A stretch of DNA of 64,000 bases from Myxococcus guangdongensis (GTDB taxonomy: Bacteria > Myxococcota > Myxococcia > Myxococcales > Myxococcaceae): positions 434,001 to 498,000 of the forward strand of contig NZ_JAJVKW010000005.1 in NCBI RefSeq assembly GCF_024198255.1. Direction: 5' to 3'. The position numbers and the translations under genes are program-made. Shown piece after piece: positions 16,607 through 24,553 of the stretch. Below the pieces are notes generated by a model. That model searched no databases and was not told where the DNA came from. It was given only the letters and a program-made list of their open reading frames with translations. Position 1 is the first letter of the stretch. The number at the start of each line of letters is the position of its first letter.

Positions 16607-17371
16607 GTGGAACGGCGACTGGAAGGCATCCGAGTCTTGGTGACGCGCCCGCGTGAGCGGGCCGAAGAGCTGTGCTTCCTCCTCGAGGACGAGGGCGCGG
16701 AGGTGCTCAGCCTCCCGCTGCTGGAGCTGCGTCCGCCGGAGGACCCGCGCCCGTTGGCGTCGGCCGCCGAGCACATCCAGCGCTACCGCTGGGTGGTGTT
16801 CGCCAGCCCCTCCGCGGTGGACGCGCTGCTGGACGCGCTCCGGGAGGCGGGCACGTCCGACAGGCTCTCCCGCGCGAAGCTGGCGGCGGTGGGGCCGCGC
16901 ACCGCCCGCGCGGTGCGGGGCTACGGGCTGGACGTCGCCGCGGAGCCCGAGGAGGGCACGGGGCAGGCCCTGTTCGAGATGCTCAAGGACGGCCTGCAGT
17001 CGGGGGACGAGGTGCTGCTGCCCGCCGCGGAGGACGGTCGGCGCGAGCTGGAGGACGCGCTGCGGGAGGCCGGGGTGCTCGTCACGCGGGTGACGGCCTA
17101 TCGCTCGCTGCCGGCGGAGCTGCCGGCGGAGGCGCTGGAGCTTTTGGGGGCCTCGCCGCCCGACGTGGCGGTGTTCGCCTCGCCGCGCACGGCGGAGGCC
17201 TTCCTGGAGGTCGCGGGGCGTGAGCGGTTGGGCGCCGCGCGGGTGGTGGCCATCGGCCCGACGACGGCCTCCGCGTTGGAGCAGCTGGGGCTGCCGGCCT
17301 CGGCCATCGCCGAGCGGCCCACGCCCGAGTCGCTGGTGGACGCCACGGTGCGCGCCGTCCGGGGGAATTGA
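16607..17371 (+). CDS. hemD: Uroporphyrinogen-III synthase
   Basis: 254 residues from GTG 16607. 'VLVTRPRERAEELCFLLEDEG' at the N-terminus, 'RWVVFASPSAVDALLDAL', 'AAVGPRTARAVRGYGLDV', 'VLLPAAEDGRRELEDAL' and 'VVAIGPTTASALEQLGLP' give the two-lobed HemD fold. It cyclises hydroxymethylbilane with inversion of ring D. Next in order after hemA and hemC, as in many bacteria. A TAGACT box ends nine bases before the GTG, so an internal, possibly leaderless, promoter is plausible. hemB is not in the window. Confidence 0.93.
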   Translation: MERRLEGIRVLVTRPRERAEELCFLLEDEGAEVLSLPLLELRPPEDPRPLASAAEHIQRYRWVVFASPSAVDALLDALREAGTSDRLSRAKLAAVGPRTARAVRGYGLDVAAEPEEGTGQALFEMLKDGLQSGDEVLLPAAEDGRRELEDALREAGVLVTRVTAYRSLPAELPAEALELLGASPPDVAVFASPRTAEAFLEVAGRERLGAARVVAIGPTTASALEQLGLPASAIAERPTPESLVDATVRAVRGN

Positions 17372-17494
17372 AGCCCCGTCCCGGCTGGAAAGTGGCGTGG
17401 GTGCCACGAGGCGAATCGTTCGCGAGTAGACTGGCCGTCCCATCGCCCTGCCGGCCGCATGCCGGGAGCCAGGCGACGTGGAGGGGTCTCATCG

Positions 17495-19291
17495 ATGAAT
17501 CGGGGTTCGCAGCGGAGCGCCGTCGTACTTGGGCTGTTGTTGGCCGCCACGGCGGCGGCGCAGCAGGTGCTGGAATACAAGGACCTGGGGCACCGGGTGC
17601 TCAGCACGCCGTCGGACCCCTTCGTCTTCTACGTGGATGGGCGGGTGGCCCAGCCCGCCGGCAACGATTTGGCCCTGGTGACGGCGGCCAGCCGCGCGGC
17701 CTTCCAGACCTGGCAGGGGACGAGCTGCGCGTGGCCCACGTTCTCCTTCCCGGCGGACGGGGGCGTGGCCACCACGGGCTCGCCCATGGCGAACGTCGAT
17801 GACCCGGCGGACCGCTTCAACGTCGTCCCCGTCTGGGTGACGAGCTCGAGCGACCCTCGCTACAGGGACACGCTCAACGGTGGAGACAGGCCCGCGGCCG
17901 CGAGGGCGCTGACCTTCAGCGGCTACGTTTACCAGTGTGACATCTACCTCAACGCGGTGAACTACTCCTGGTCCACGCTGACGCCCACGCCCGCGGGGCG
18001 CATGGACATCCAGAGCGTGCTGACCCACGAAATCGGTCACTGCCTGGGGCTCGGCGACACATATGAGGCCATCGGCGCGGTGATGTCGTTCGATTTGCCC
18101 GCGGGCGAGACGCGCAGGGACCTGGCGGACTACGACAGGACGGCGCTGTGCCGCTTCTATCCGAAGACGGGCGCGGTCGGCTCCCCGTGTGAGAGCGGGA
18201 CGTGCACCACGGGCCTGACGTGTGTCACCGCGCCGTCCACCGTGTCGGGCAAGGACCTCAAGGTCTGCGCGAAGGGCTGCTTCGGCAACACCTCCGGCGA
18301 GTGCCCTGCGCCCTATGTCTGCCGCGACTCGTCGGCGGTGAATGGCTATACGAAGGCCTGTCTGCCGGCGCTGCCCGACGGCATCACCCCCGTGGGCCGG
18401 GAGTGCGCGCCGGGCCCGCGCAGCTGCGGCAACACGAACGGCATCTGCATCGCGCCGGTGGCGCTGCCCTCGGGCAACGGCGAGTTCGACCGGTGGGACC
18501 TGGGCTACTGCACGGAGCCGTGCAGCGGCGCGGACTCGTGCCCCGCGGGCGCCGAGTGCTCGAATGTCCCCGGCCAGGGCTCCATCTGTCTGAAGACCTG
18601 TACGCCCGGTGGGAGCGATTGTCGGCCCGGCTATACCTGCGAGGCGCGCCCCGAGGGAAACCTCTGCGTGCCCGGTTGCTATGGTGACGCGGATTGCGAC
18701 AGCAACTCCGTCTGCAGGACGTGTGACCGCATCTGCGTGCGTCGTCAGACGGCGGGCAAGCAGGTGGGGGACGCGTGCACGGCGGATGCGCAGTGCGGCA
18801 CCAACCAGTACTGCCTCTTCGCGGAAGGGGGGACGGAGGGCGTCTGCGCGCAGCCGTGCTCGGTGTCGTCGTGCGCGTGCCCGGGTGGGACGTCGTGTCA
18901 GGTGGTGAACAAGGACGGCGAGCGAGCCTGTGTCCGGGCCTGCTCGGCCTCGTCCTGTGACACGACGCTGAGGTGCGGCACGGTGGAGCAGGGCAGCTCC
19001 GCCTGTCTGCCCGTCTGTCGGACGGAGCAGGACTGCGCGCCCTCCATGCTCTGCTCGAGCGCGGGCACCTGTTACGATCCGCTGGCCAAGCCGGACGCGG
19101 GCTCGTGCACGCTGTGCAACGACGCGGGGACGCCGCCTCCGCCGCCCGTGGACGCGGGGCCGCCGAAGGGCCCGGGTGGCCCGGACGGGTGTGGCTGCCA
19201 GGGAGCGCCTGTGTCGGCGGCGGCGTTCCTGGGTGGACTGGTCTTGTTGCTGCTGGTCGCTGGAAGGAGAAGGACGTGGCACAAGCCGTGA
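17495..19291 (+). CDS. Secreted metalloprotease with Cys-rich region and MYXO-CTERM
   Basis: 598 residues from ATG 17495, chosen for its GGAGGGG ribosome site and the signal peptide that follows (VVLGLLLAATAAA). A matrixin-like protease domain (about 25-225) holds 'HEIGHCLGLGD', an HExxHxxGxxD zinc site (H178, E179, H182, D188) with Asp as third ligand. Residues about 230-540 contain some 40 cysteines in short modules resembling follistatin/EGF-type repeats ('CESGTCTTGLTC', 'CTADAQCGTNQYC'). A Pro-rich spacer leads to a MYXO-CTERM tail: GCGC, a hydrophobic helix and RRR, the signal for myxosortase-dependent surface sorting. The last 16 bases overlap the GspE-like gene. Confidence 0.88.
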   Translation: MNRGSQRSAVVLGLLLAATAAAQQVLEYKDLGHRVLSTPSDPFVFYVDGRVAQPAGNDLALVTAASRAAFQTWQGTSCAWPTFSFPADGGVATTGSPMANVDDPADRFNVVPVWVTSSSDPRYRDTLNGGDRPAAARALTFSGYVYQCDIYLNAVNYSWSTLTPTPAGRMDIQSVLTHEIGHCLGLGDTYEAIGAVMSFDLPAGETRRDLADYDRTALCRFYPKTGAVGSPCESGTCTTGLTCVTAPSTVSGKDLKVCAKGCFGNTSGECPAPYVCRDSSAVNGYTKACLPALPDGITPVGRECAPGPRSCGNTNGICIAPVALPSGNGEFDRWDLGYCTEPCSGADSCPAGAECSNVPGQGSICLKTCTPGGSDCRPGYTCEARPEGNLCVPGCYGDADCDSNSVCRTCDRICVRRQTAGKQVGDACTADAQCGTNQYCLFAEGGTEGVCAQPCSVSSCACPGGTSCQVVNKDGERACVRACSASSCDTTLRCGTVEQGSSACLPVCRTEQDCAPSMLCSSAGTCYDPLAKPDAGSCTLCNDAGTPPPPPVDAGPPKGPGGPDGCGCQGAPVSAAAFLGGLVLLLLVAGRRRTWHKP

Positions 19292-21120
19292 GCGGCCCGA
19301 ATGCGTCTGCCGTGAGGAGCCGCGTGGACTTCACCACGCTCTTCGTCCTGGAGGCGCTCGTCGGCCAGGGGCTGTTGACGCCCCAGCAGGCCCAGGAGGT
19401 GCTCGCGAAGGAGTCCGCCGCGCGAGCGCGTGTGCTCAAGGCGCAGACCGCCGCGAGCGGCAAGGACGCCGCGCGCTACGACGTGTCTCCGGTGGAGGTG
19501 GTGGCCGCGTTCCAGGTGCCGTTGGCCAATGGCCGCGGCGTGCTGGACGAGGACCGCGTCACCGAGGCCGCCGCCCGGGCCTCGGGGTTGACGTACCGGA
19601 AGATCGACCCGCTGAAGCTCGACATGGGGCTGGCCACGCGCACGGTGTCACGGCCCTATGCGCAGAAGCACGTGCTGCTACCGCTGGAGCGCACGCCCCA
19701 GGGGCGCCTCGTGGTCGCGGTGGCGAACCCGTTCGACCGGGAGCTGTTCGAGAGCTTCCACCGGCTGACGGGGCTTCCGGTGGAGCCGGTGCTCAGCTCG
19801 AAGGCGGACATCCTCAAGTCCATCGCCGACATCTACGGCTTCAAGAAGACGCTGGCGCGGGCGGCGGATGACTTCAGCGCGGCGTCGGGTGGGGGGCAGG
19901 TCGCCAACTTCGAGCAGCTCGTCTCCCTGAGCGGGACGCAGGAGCTGGAGGCCTCGGACCGGCCCGTGGTGCAGGCGGTGGACTACCTGCTGCGCTACGC
20001 GTTCGACAACCGCGCCTCGGATATCCACATCGAGCCCAAGCGCGCCACGAGCATGGTGCGGCTGCGCATCGATGGTGTGTTGCACCCGGTGTATTCGCTG
20101 CCGGCGCAGGTGCATCCGCCGATTGTGTCGCGTGTGAAGATGCTCTCGCGCATCGACATCTCGGAGAAGCGCAAACCGCAGGATGGGCGCATCAAGACGG
20201 AGCGGGACGGGCGCGAGGTGGAGTTGCGCGTCAGCACGCTGCCCACGGCCTTCGGCGAGAAGGTGGTCATCCGTATCTTCGACCCGGAGACGTTGGTGCA
20301 GGACATCGCCCAGCTCGGCTTCGAGCCGGACGAGAAGGCCAACTTCGAGTCGTGGATCGACCAGCCGCACGGGCTCATCCTGGTGACGGGCCCGACGGGA
20401 AGCGGGAAGACGACGACGCTGTACTCCGCGCTCAAGGCGTTGGCGGGGCCCGACGTCAACGTCACCACGATTGAAGACCCCATCGAAATGGTGTGGGACG
20501 CGTTCAATCAGGTGCAGGTGCAGCCCAAGGTCGGGCTGGATTTCGCCGGGGCGCTGCGGCACATCCTGCGTCAGGACCCGGACGTCATCATGGTGGGCGA
20601 GATTCGCGACGCGGAGACGGCGGAGAACGCCATCCAGTCCGCGCTCACCGGACACCTGGTGCTGTCCACGCTGCACACGAATGACGCGCTCGGCGCGGTG
20701 GCGCGCATGCGGGATTTGGGCGTGCCGTCGTTCCTGCTGGCGCAGAGTCTGTTGGGGGTGATGGCCCAGCGCCTGTTGCGGCGGGTGTGCAGTCATTGCG
20801 CGGAGGAGACGGCGTTGACGCCCGACGAGCTGCTCGCGCTGCAGGTGCCGTTGCCGCTGCTCCCCGGCGGTGTGCGATTGCTCAAGGGCGCGGGCTGCGT
20901 GCGTTGCCGTGGCACGGGTTTCATCGGTCGTACGGGTGTCTTCGAAATCGTCACCACGGGCAGGGAGCTGCGGGAGCACATCTCCCGCGAGGCTCCGTAC
21001 GAGAAGCTGGTGGAGGTGGCCCGGCTCGGAGGGATGCGCACGCTGCGCGAGGCCGCCGTGCGCAAGCTGGCGCAAGGGCTCACCGCGTTCGACGAAGTGG
21101 TGCGGATGACGTCCGCGTGA
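19276..21120 (+). CDS. GspE/PilB-family secretion or pilus ATPase
   Basis: 614 residues from GTG 19276 (GGAAGGAGAAGG ribosome site). An N-terminal MshEN/T2SSE-N domain (about 20-180) is followed by the motor: 'DNRASDIHIEPK', Walker A 'GPTGSGKTTTLYSAL' (372 onwards), Asp box, Walker B 'DPDVIMVGEIRDAETA', His box 'LSTLHTNDALGA', and a zinc-binding four-cysteine motif 'CSHC...CVRC'. It should power a type II secretion or type IV pilus-like machine from the cytoplasmic face. No other secretion genes lie nearby. It overlaps the upstream protease gene by 16 bp. GspE and PilB paralogs are numerous in myxobacteria, so the exact machine is uncertain. Confidence 0.88.
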   Translation: MAQAVSGPNASAVRSRVDFTTLFVLEALVGQGLLTPQQAQEVLAKESAARARVLKAQTAASGKDAARYDVSPVEVVAAFQVPLANGRGVLDEDRVTEAAARASGLTYRKIDPLKLDMGLATRTVSRPYAQKHVLLPLERTPQGRLVVAVANPFDRELFESFHRLTGLPVEPVLSSKADILKSIADIYGFKKTLARAADDFSAASGGGQVANFEQLVSLSGTQELEASDRPVVQAVDYLLRYAFDNRASDIHIEPKRATSMVRLRIDGVLHPVYSLPAQVHPPIVSRVKMLSRIDISEKRKPQDGRIKTERDGREVELRVSTLPTAFGEKVVIRIFDPETLVQDIAQLGFEPDEKANFESWIDQPHGLILVTGPTGSGKTTTLYSALKALAGPDVNVTTIEDPIEMVWDAFNQVQVQPKVGLDFAGALRHILRQDPDVIMVGEIRDAETAENAIQSALTGHLVLSTLHTNDALGAVARMRDLGVPSFLLAQSLLGVMAQRLLRRVCSHCAEETALTPDELLALQVPLPLLPGGVRLLKGAGCVRCRGTGFIGRTGVFEIVTTGRELREHISREAPYEKLVEVARLGGMRTLREAAVRKLAQGLTAFDEVVRMTSA

Positions 21121-21198
21121 CCGAGCAACCCGCGCTTGCTGGTGTGGCGGGGGGGCCACTTCGGCGCAGCGGGGCGGCTGGCCGATGGCGAAGGGGTG

Positions 21199-22647
21199 TC
21201 ATTCGACCGTGGGCTCTCCGAGCACGAAGGATGTCGCGGGAATCTCGGCGCCCACTCGCCAGTAGGTGGCTCCAGGTTGCCTGGCCATTTCGAAGCACTG
21301 CGTGGAGCCATCGAGCGAGACGAACTGCTTGAAGATTACTCCGTCATGCCGAGGCCCAGTCGCATGGACCCGGAAGCCTCCCGTCGACGCGTCACGGAGC
21401 GTGGCAAACGAGGCCTGACGACATTCGTCTCGAAGGGACTCGAGCAGGGGCTGGGTGCATGCTTCGTCCGCATGAATGCCCGCGAAGTTGAGCTCGAGTG
21501 AAGATGGGAGGCAGCGCGAGCGTCCCTCCACGTCCTTCGCGAATCGACACTCCATTCCTACCTGAGGGTCGAACAGGGCCGTGGGTATCACCGCCGAATG
21601 GGCCAGGCTCAATCCGCGGACCGTGAGTCGTCCATGTGTCTTCAGGTCGATGGGAATGGCTTCGGGCCAGGTCTGGGCTGGGATTTCCTCGCCAGCTCGC
21701 ACGTAGCAGGGGGAGGCGAGGACAGTGGGTTGGCAGGTCCCATCCGCTTGCTGGAGATGGGTTTGGGTGAGCCGCTCCTTGACGGAGAGGACGTGGATTC
21801 GAGGGGTGCATTGCTTCGATTCGAAGTGCACCGCGAGGCGCGGAAGTGTGCAGGACAGGGATTGATATGCGGGCTCGGTACAGGTCTCGTTCGCCCAGAC
21901 GTGCGGCGCAGGGCCCGACGCCATCGGGTTGTTGAGGGGGAGGGGAAGACAGCGGGAGACGTCATCGCTCGCGAGGCCCGCGATGCAGGAGAGGTCGTGC
22001 TCGGTGGCGCGGAGATGGTCGAAGTGGGAGGAGCCATCTTCTCCCTCGATGAAAACAGTCGCGATGCCAGGGCCTGCGTGCCGCTCACGGAGCTCGCCGC
22101 GGACGAAGGTCCCAGCGGGAACCTCGGGACCGACGTGAAAGGCAGTGACTCCAGGGGAGCTCCCTCGCCGCACACAATCGCCGCCTTGTGTCCTGGTGTG
22201 GACCGTCCCGGTGAAGGGCTCACCTCGCGTGAAGAATCGAGGGAGCTGCTCGGGGGGCGCGGAGCGCAGTGCGATGAAGGGCTCGGTCTTCTCCCTGCTG
22301 GAGGTGAGCCAGAGTCGCTGCGTACAGTCCGCATCGGCGAAGAAGTCACCCGTCTCCGCTCCGCGCAGAAGGATGCCTTGCTGTGCGACTCCGCTGACGC
22401 AGTAGAAGGCTCCGTCGGGAGCGGCTCTCCTCCAGTGGCAGACGGTGCCGCGCTCCGGGTCGAAGAGGTTTCCGGGCCAGCGCAGGCCGTCGCGGGTGGT
22501 CGTGACCTCGAAGCGCAGACGCGAGCCGCTGCGGAAGAAGTCCTCGGTGCTGGGAGGTTCGCTCGGCGCAGGGGCTTCCGGTGCCGCTCCGTCGCACCCA
22601 GTCATCCAGAGGATGACCAGGACCGATGTCATGACGATTCCACGCAT
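21199..22647 (-). CDS. Putative Cys-rich lipoprotein of unknown function
   Basis: 482 residues. The start 'MRGIVMTSVLVILWMTGCDG' is a lipoprotein signal with the lipobox ending at Cys18; ATG 22647 has an AGGAG site eight bases upstream. The body contains evenly spread cysteines in pairs and repeating blocks of the type 'GTVCHWRRAAPDGAFYC', 'GMECRFAKDVEGRSRC', 'STQCFEMARQPG' (xxxC-x(8-12)-C), suggesting three or four related beta domains each with a disulfide. No family recognised. Base composition is less GC-rich than the neighbours and third codon positions are less biased, so it may evolve fast or have been acquired. Convergent with the GspE-like gene. Confidence 0.75.
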   Translation of the reverse strand: MRGIVMTSVLVILWMTGCDGAAPEAPAPSEPPSTEDFFRSGSRLRFEVTTTRDGLRWPGNLFDPERGTVCHWRRAAPDGAFYCVSGVAQQGILLRGAETGDFFADADCTQRLWLTSSREKTEPFIALRSAPPEQLPRFFTRGEPFTGTVHTRTQGGDCVRRGSSPGVTAFHVGPEVPAGTFVRGELRERHAGPGIATVFIEGEDGSSHFDHLRATEHDLSCIAGLASDDVSRCLPLPLNNPMASGPAPHVWANETCTEPAYQSLSCTLPRLAVHFESKQCTPRIHVLSVKERLTQTHLQQADGTCQPTVLASPCYVRAGEEIPAQTWPEAIPIDLKTHGRLTVRGLSLAHSAVIPTALFDPQVGMECRFAKDVEGRSRCLPSSLELNFAGIHADEACTQPLLESLRDECRQASFATLRDASTGGFRVHATGPRHDGVIFKQFVSLDGSTQCFEMARQPGATYWRVGAEIPATSFVLGEPTVE

Positions 22648-22941
22648 GTCGTCTCCTGCTCGCTGTTCATGGGCACACGAGAGGTCGTCCCGAGGGCCGC
22701 TCAGGTCTTGCTGAGTAGCAGGCAGGGGAGGGCGGGAGTGTCAGTGGTTCGTAACCGGAAGGGTCAGACCCGGCCGAGGCGGGGCGGTGAGATGATGGGT
22801 GGGACGCAAGAGATGTCTGTCTTGAGCGATGACAGGCATATCGCGGGGTGTCGGCGGCAAAGGCCCTGATGACGCCCACGAACGACAACGGCCCGGCTCC
22901 CAGGACGGGAACCGGGCCGCATGTCTCACTTCAAGTGAGTC
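22648..22941. other. Intergenic region with terminator
   Basis: 294 bp between the start of the lipoprotein gene and the end of the barrel-like gene, both on the minus strand. It contains the hairpin at 22889-22919 and, near 22648-22670, the ribosome site of the lipoprotein gene. No other gene or repeat was seen. Confidence 0.5.
22889..22919 (-). terminator. Terminator hairpin of the nucleotidase operon
   Basis: Arms CGGCCCGG and CCGGGCCG, extended inward by further pairing (GTTCCC/GGGAGC with small mismatch), just after the stop of the barrel-like gene on the minus strand. On that strand it is followed by TTGTCGTT, a weak U-rich run. Confidence 0.65.
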
Positions 22942-24474
22942 CTAGAAGCGCGCCTGCAGCAGCGTGTTGAAGCCCAGCGCGTGCGGCTTCTCGAACGTCG
23001 CCTGCGCGACGCCCGTGATGTCGTCGCGGAACGTGGTCCGGTTGGTGTCGTACGTGTAGTAGACCTCGCCGACCGCCGCGACGGAGTCGGACAGGTCCCA
23101 CCGGAACGTCGCCTTCGCGGAGTAGATGGGCTCCGCCTCGCACGAGCCCGACCCGCCGCACGTCTCCGGCAGGATGCTCAGCATGTTCACGTCACGCACC
23201 ACCACCGTGCGCGTGCCCGCGAGGCCCGGCGGCGTGTCGTTGCCACCCAGCAGCGGCCGGGGGCTGCGGAACGACGCCGGCCGCTGCACGCCCAGGATGA
23301 ATCCCGGCGTGAAGTGCAGCTCGGGCAGGTGATAGTCCGCGCCCAGCGCCAGGAACATCTCGGGGTTCAGCTTCGTCCCCTCGGGGAAGTCCTGGAACGG
23401 GGGGAAGCCCGGCACGTCGAACTGGATGAACGAGAGGCTGCGGTACAGGCCCAGGAGGCTCACACGCAGCAGGCCGAGCTTCGCGCGCCCCTGCAGCGCC
23501 AGCGCCGTGGCGCCCTGCGGCTGCGTCGCGCCGAACGTGTCCGGCTTCTCCAGCGTCTGGGACAGGTAGCTGCCCTCGAGCGACACGGAGTAGGACAGGC
23601 CACCCGGGTACTGCTCGGGCGCGAAGAACCGCTCGTAGATCTCCGGGTCGTTCTTGTAGAGCCGGAAGTCCACGCTCGTGCCGACCGGCACGCCCACGTG
23701 GTAGACGACCTGGCCGGACACGCCGGCCGCGTTCACCGGCGCTTCCACGCCCAGCGTGGCGAGACCCGGAACCAGGCCCTTCTGGAAGTAGCCGCCGCCC
23801 GCCTCGATGCGCAGCGTGTCCAGGATGTCCCAGCCCGCGCCCGCCATCACGCCGTAGAGCGTCTCCTCCTCGCGGATGAGCTCGTTCTGCACCAGCGCCG
23901 TCTTGCCACCGACGTACGCGTACCACCGGTCCCGCGTGATCTGCAGCTTCGCGCCAGGCACGCCGTTGGTCGCCGAGCGCGTGGTGAACGCGCCGCTGCC
24001 ACCCCAGGAGATGCGGTACGCATAGCCCAGACGGAAGCGGTCCGCGGACACCGGGAAGCCCACCAGCGAGATGCCTTCCTTCTCACCCCAGCCCGGCGGC
24101 TGGTAGTTGAGCCGGATGTAGCTGGAGTTGTCCTGGATGGCCACCTGGCCGCTGGGCCGCTCGAGCACCAGCAGCGTCAGGGCCGCCTCCGTCGTCAGTC
24201 CCTCGAAGAAGGCGGGCGCCTTCTTGTAAAGGACCACGTTCGAGAGCGACTCGAAGCCGGAGAACCGGGTGTTGAAGTTGTCGTAGAACTGGGTGTTCTG
24301 ATTGCCCGCGCCAAACCGCGCATTGGGGCTGTTGGGCGTCGTCTCACCCGAACCCGCAAGCACGTTGTCGTCCGCGAAGACGAACGACAGACGCGTGTCC
24401 ACGAAGTCACTGGCCCAGGCGGGCGCACTCAAGGAGATAAGCCCCGACAGGGCCAGCTTCTGCAGCGTTTTCAA
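22942..24474 (-). CDS. Putative outer-membrane beta-barrel protein
   Basis: 510 residues from TTG 24474, preceded by GGAGAGGGA; the signal peptide MKTLQKLALSGLISLSAPAWA (cut after AWA) follows directly, and no ATG fits. The mature part has many alternating strands with aromatic ends ('RFRLGYAYRISWGG', 'DRWYAYVGGKTALVQ', 'GLSYSVSLEGSYLSQ', 'KATFRWDLSDSVAAVGEVYYTYDTNRT') and ends in '...LLQARF' with a C-terminal Phe, as in proteins inserted by BamA. A CGGSGSC disulfide loop occurs near residue 440. Function unknown; a channel, or a surface partner for the lipoprotein and nucleotidase encoded just upstream, is plausible. Confidence 0.75.
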   Translation of the reverse strand: MKTLQKLALSGLISLSAPAWASDFVDTRLSFVFADDNVLAGSGETTPNSPNARFGAGNQNTQFYDNFNTRFSGFESLSNVVLYKKAPAFFEGLTTEAALTLLVLERPSGQVAIQDNSSYIRLNYQPPGWGEKEGISLVGFPVSADRFRLGYAYRISWGGSGAFTTRSATNGVPGAKLQITRDRWYAYVGGKTALVQNELIREEETLYGVMAGAGWDILDTLRIEAGGGYFQKGLVPGLATLGVEAPVNAAGVSGQVVYHVGVPVGTSVDFRLYKNDPEIYERFFAPEQYPGGLSYSVSLEGSYLSQTLEKPDTFGATQPQGATALALQGRAKLGLLRVSLLGLYRSLSFIQFDVPGFPPFQDFPEGTKLNPEMFLALGADYHLPELHFTPGFILGVQRPASFRSPRPLLGGNDTPPGLAGTRTVVVRDVNMLSILPETCGGSGSCEAEPIYSAKATFRWDLSDSVAAVGEVYYTYDTNRTTFRDDITGVAQATFEKPHALGFNTLLQARF

Positions 24475-24553
24475 TGTCCCTCTCCACGGAGCGCCCGCTT
24501 GGAACGCTCCTCCTTGCACCCCGGTGGAACCGGGGCACGAGCTCGTCAAAAGT

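Noticed and set aside
18181-19090. CRISPR-like or tandem DNA repeat in the Cys-rich stalk region
   Set aside because: Repetition is only at the level of protein Cys spacing; no repeated DNA units.
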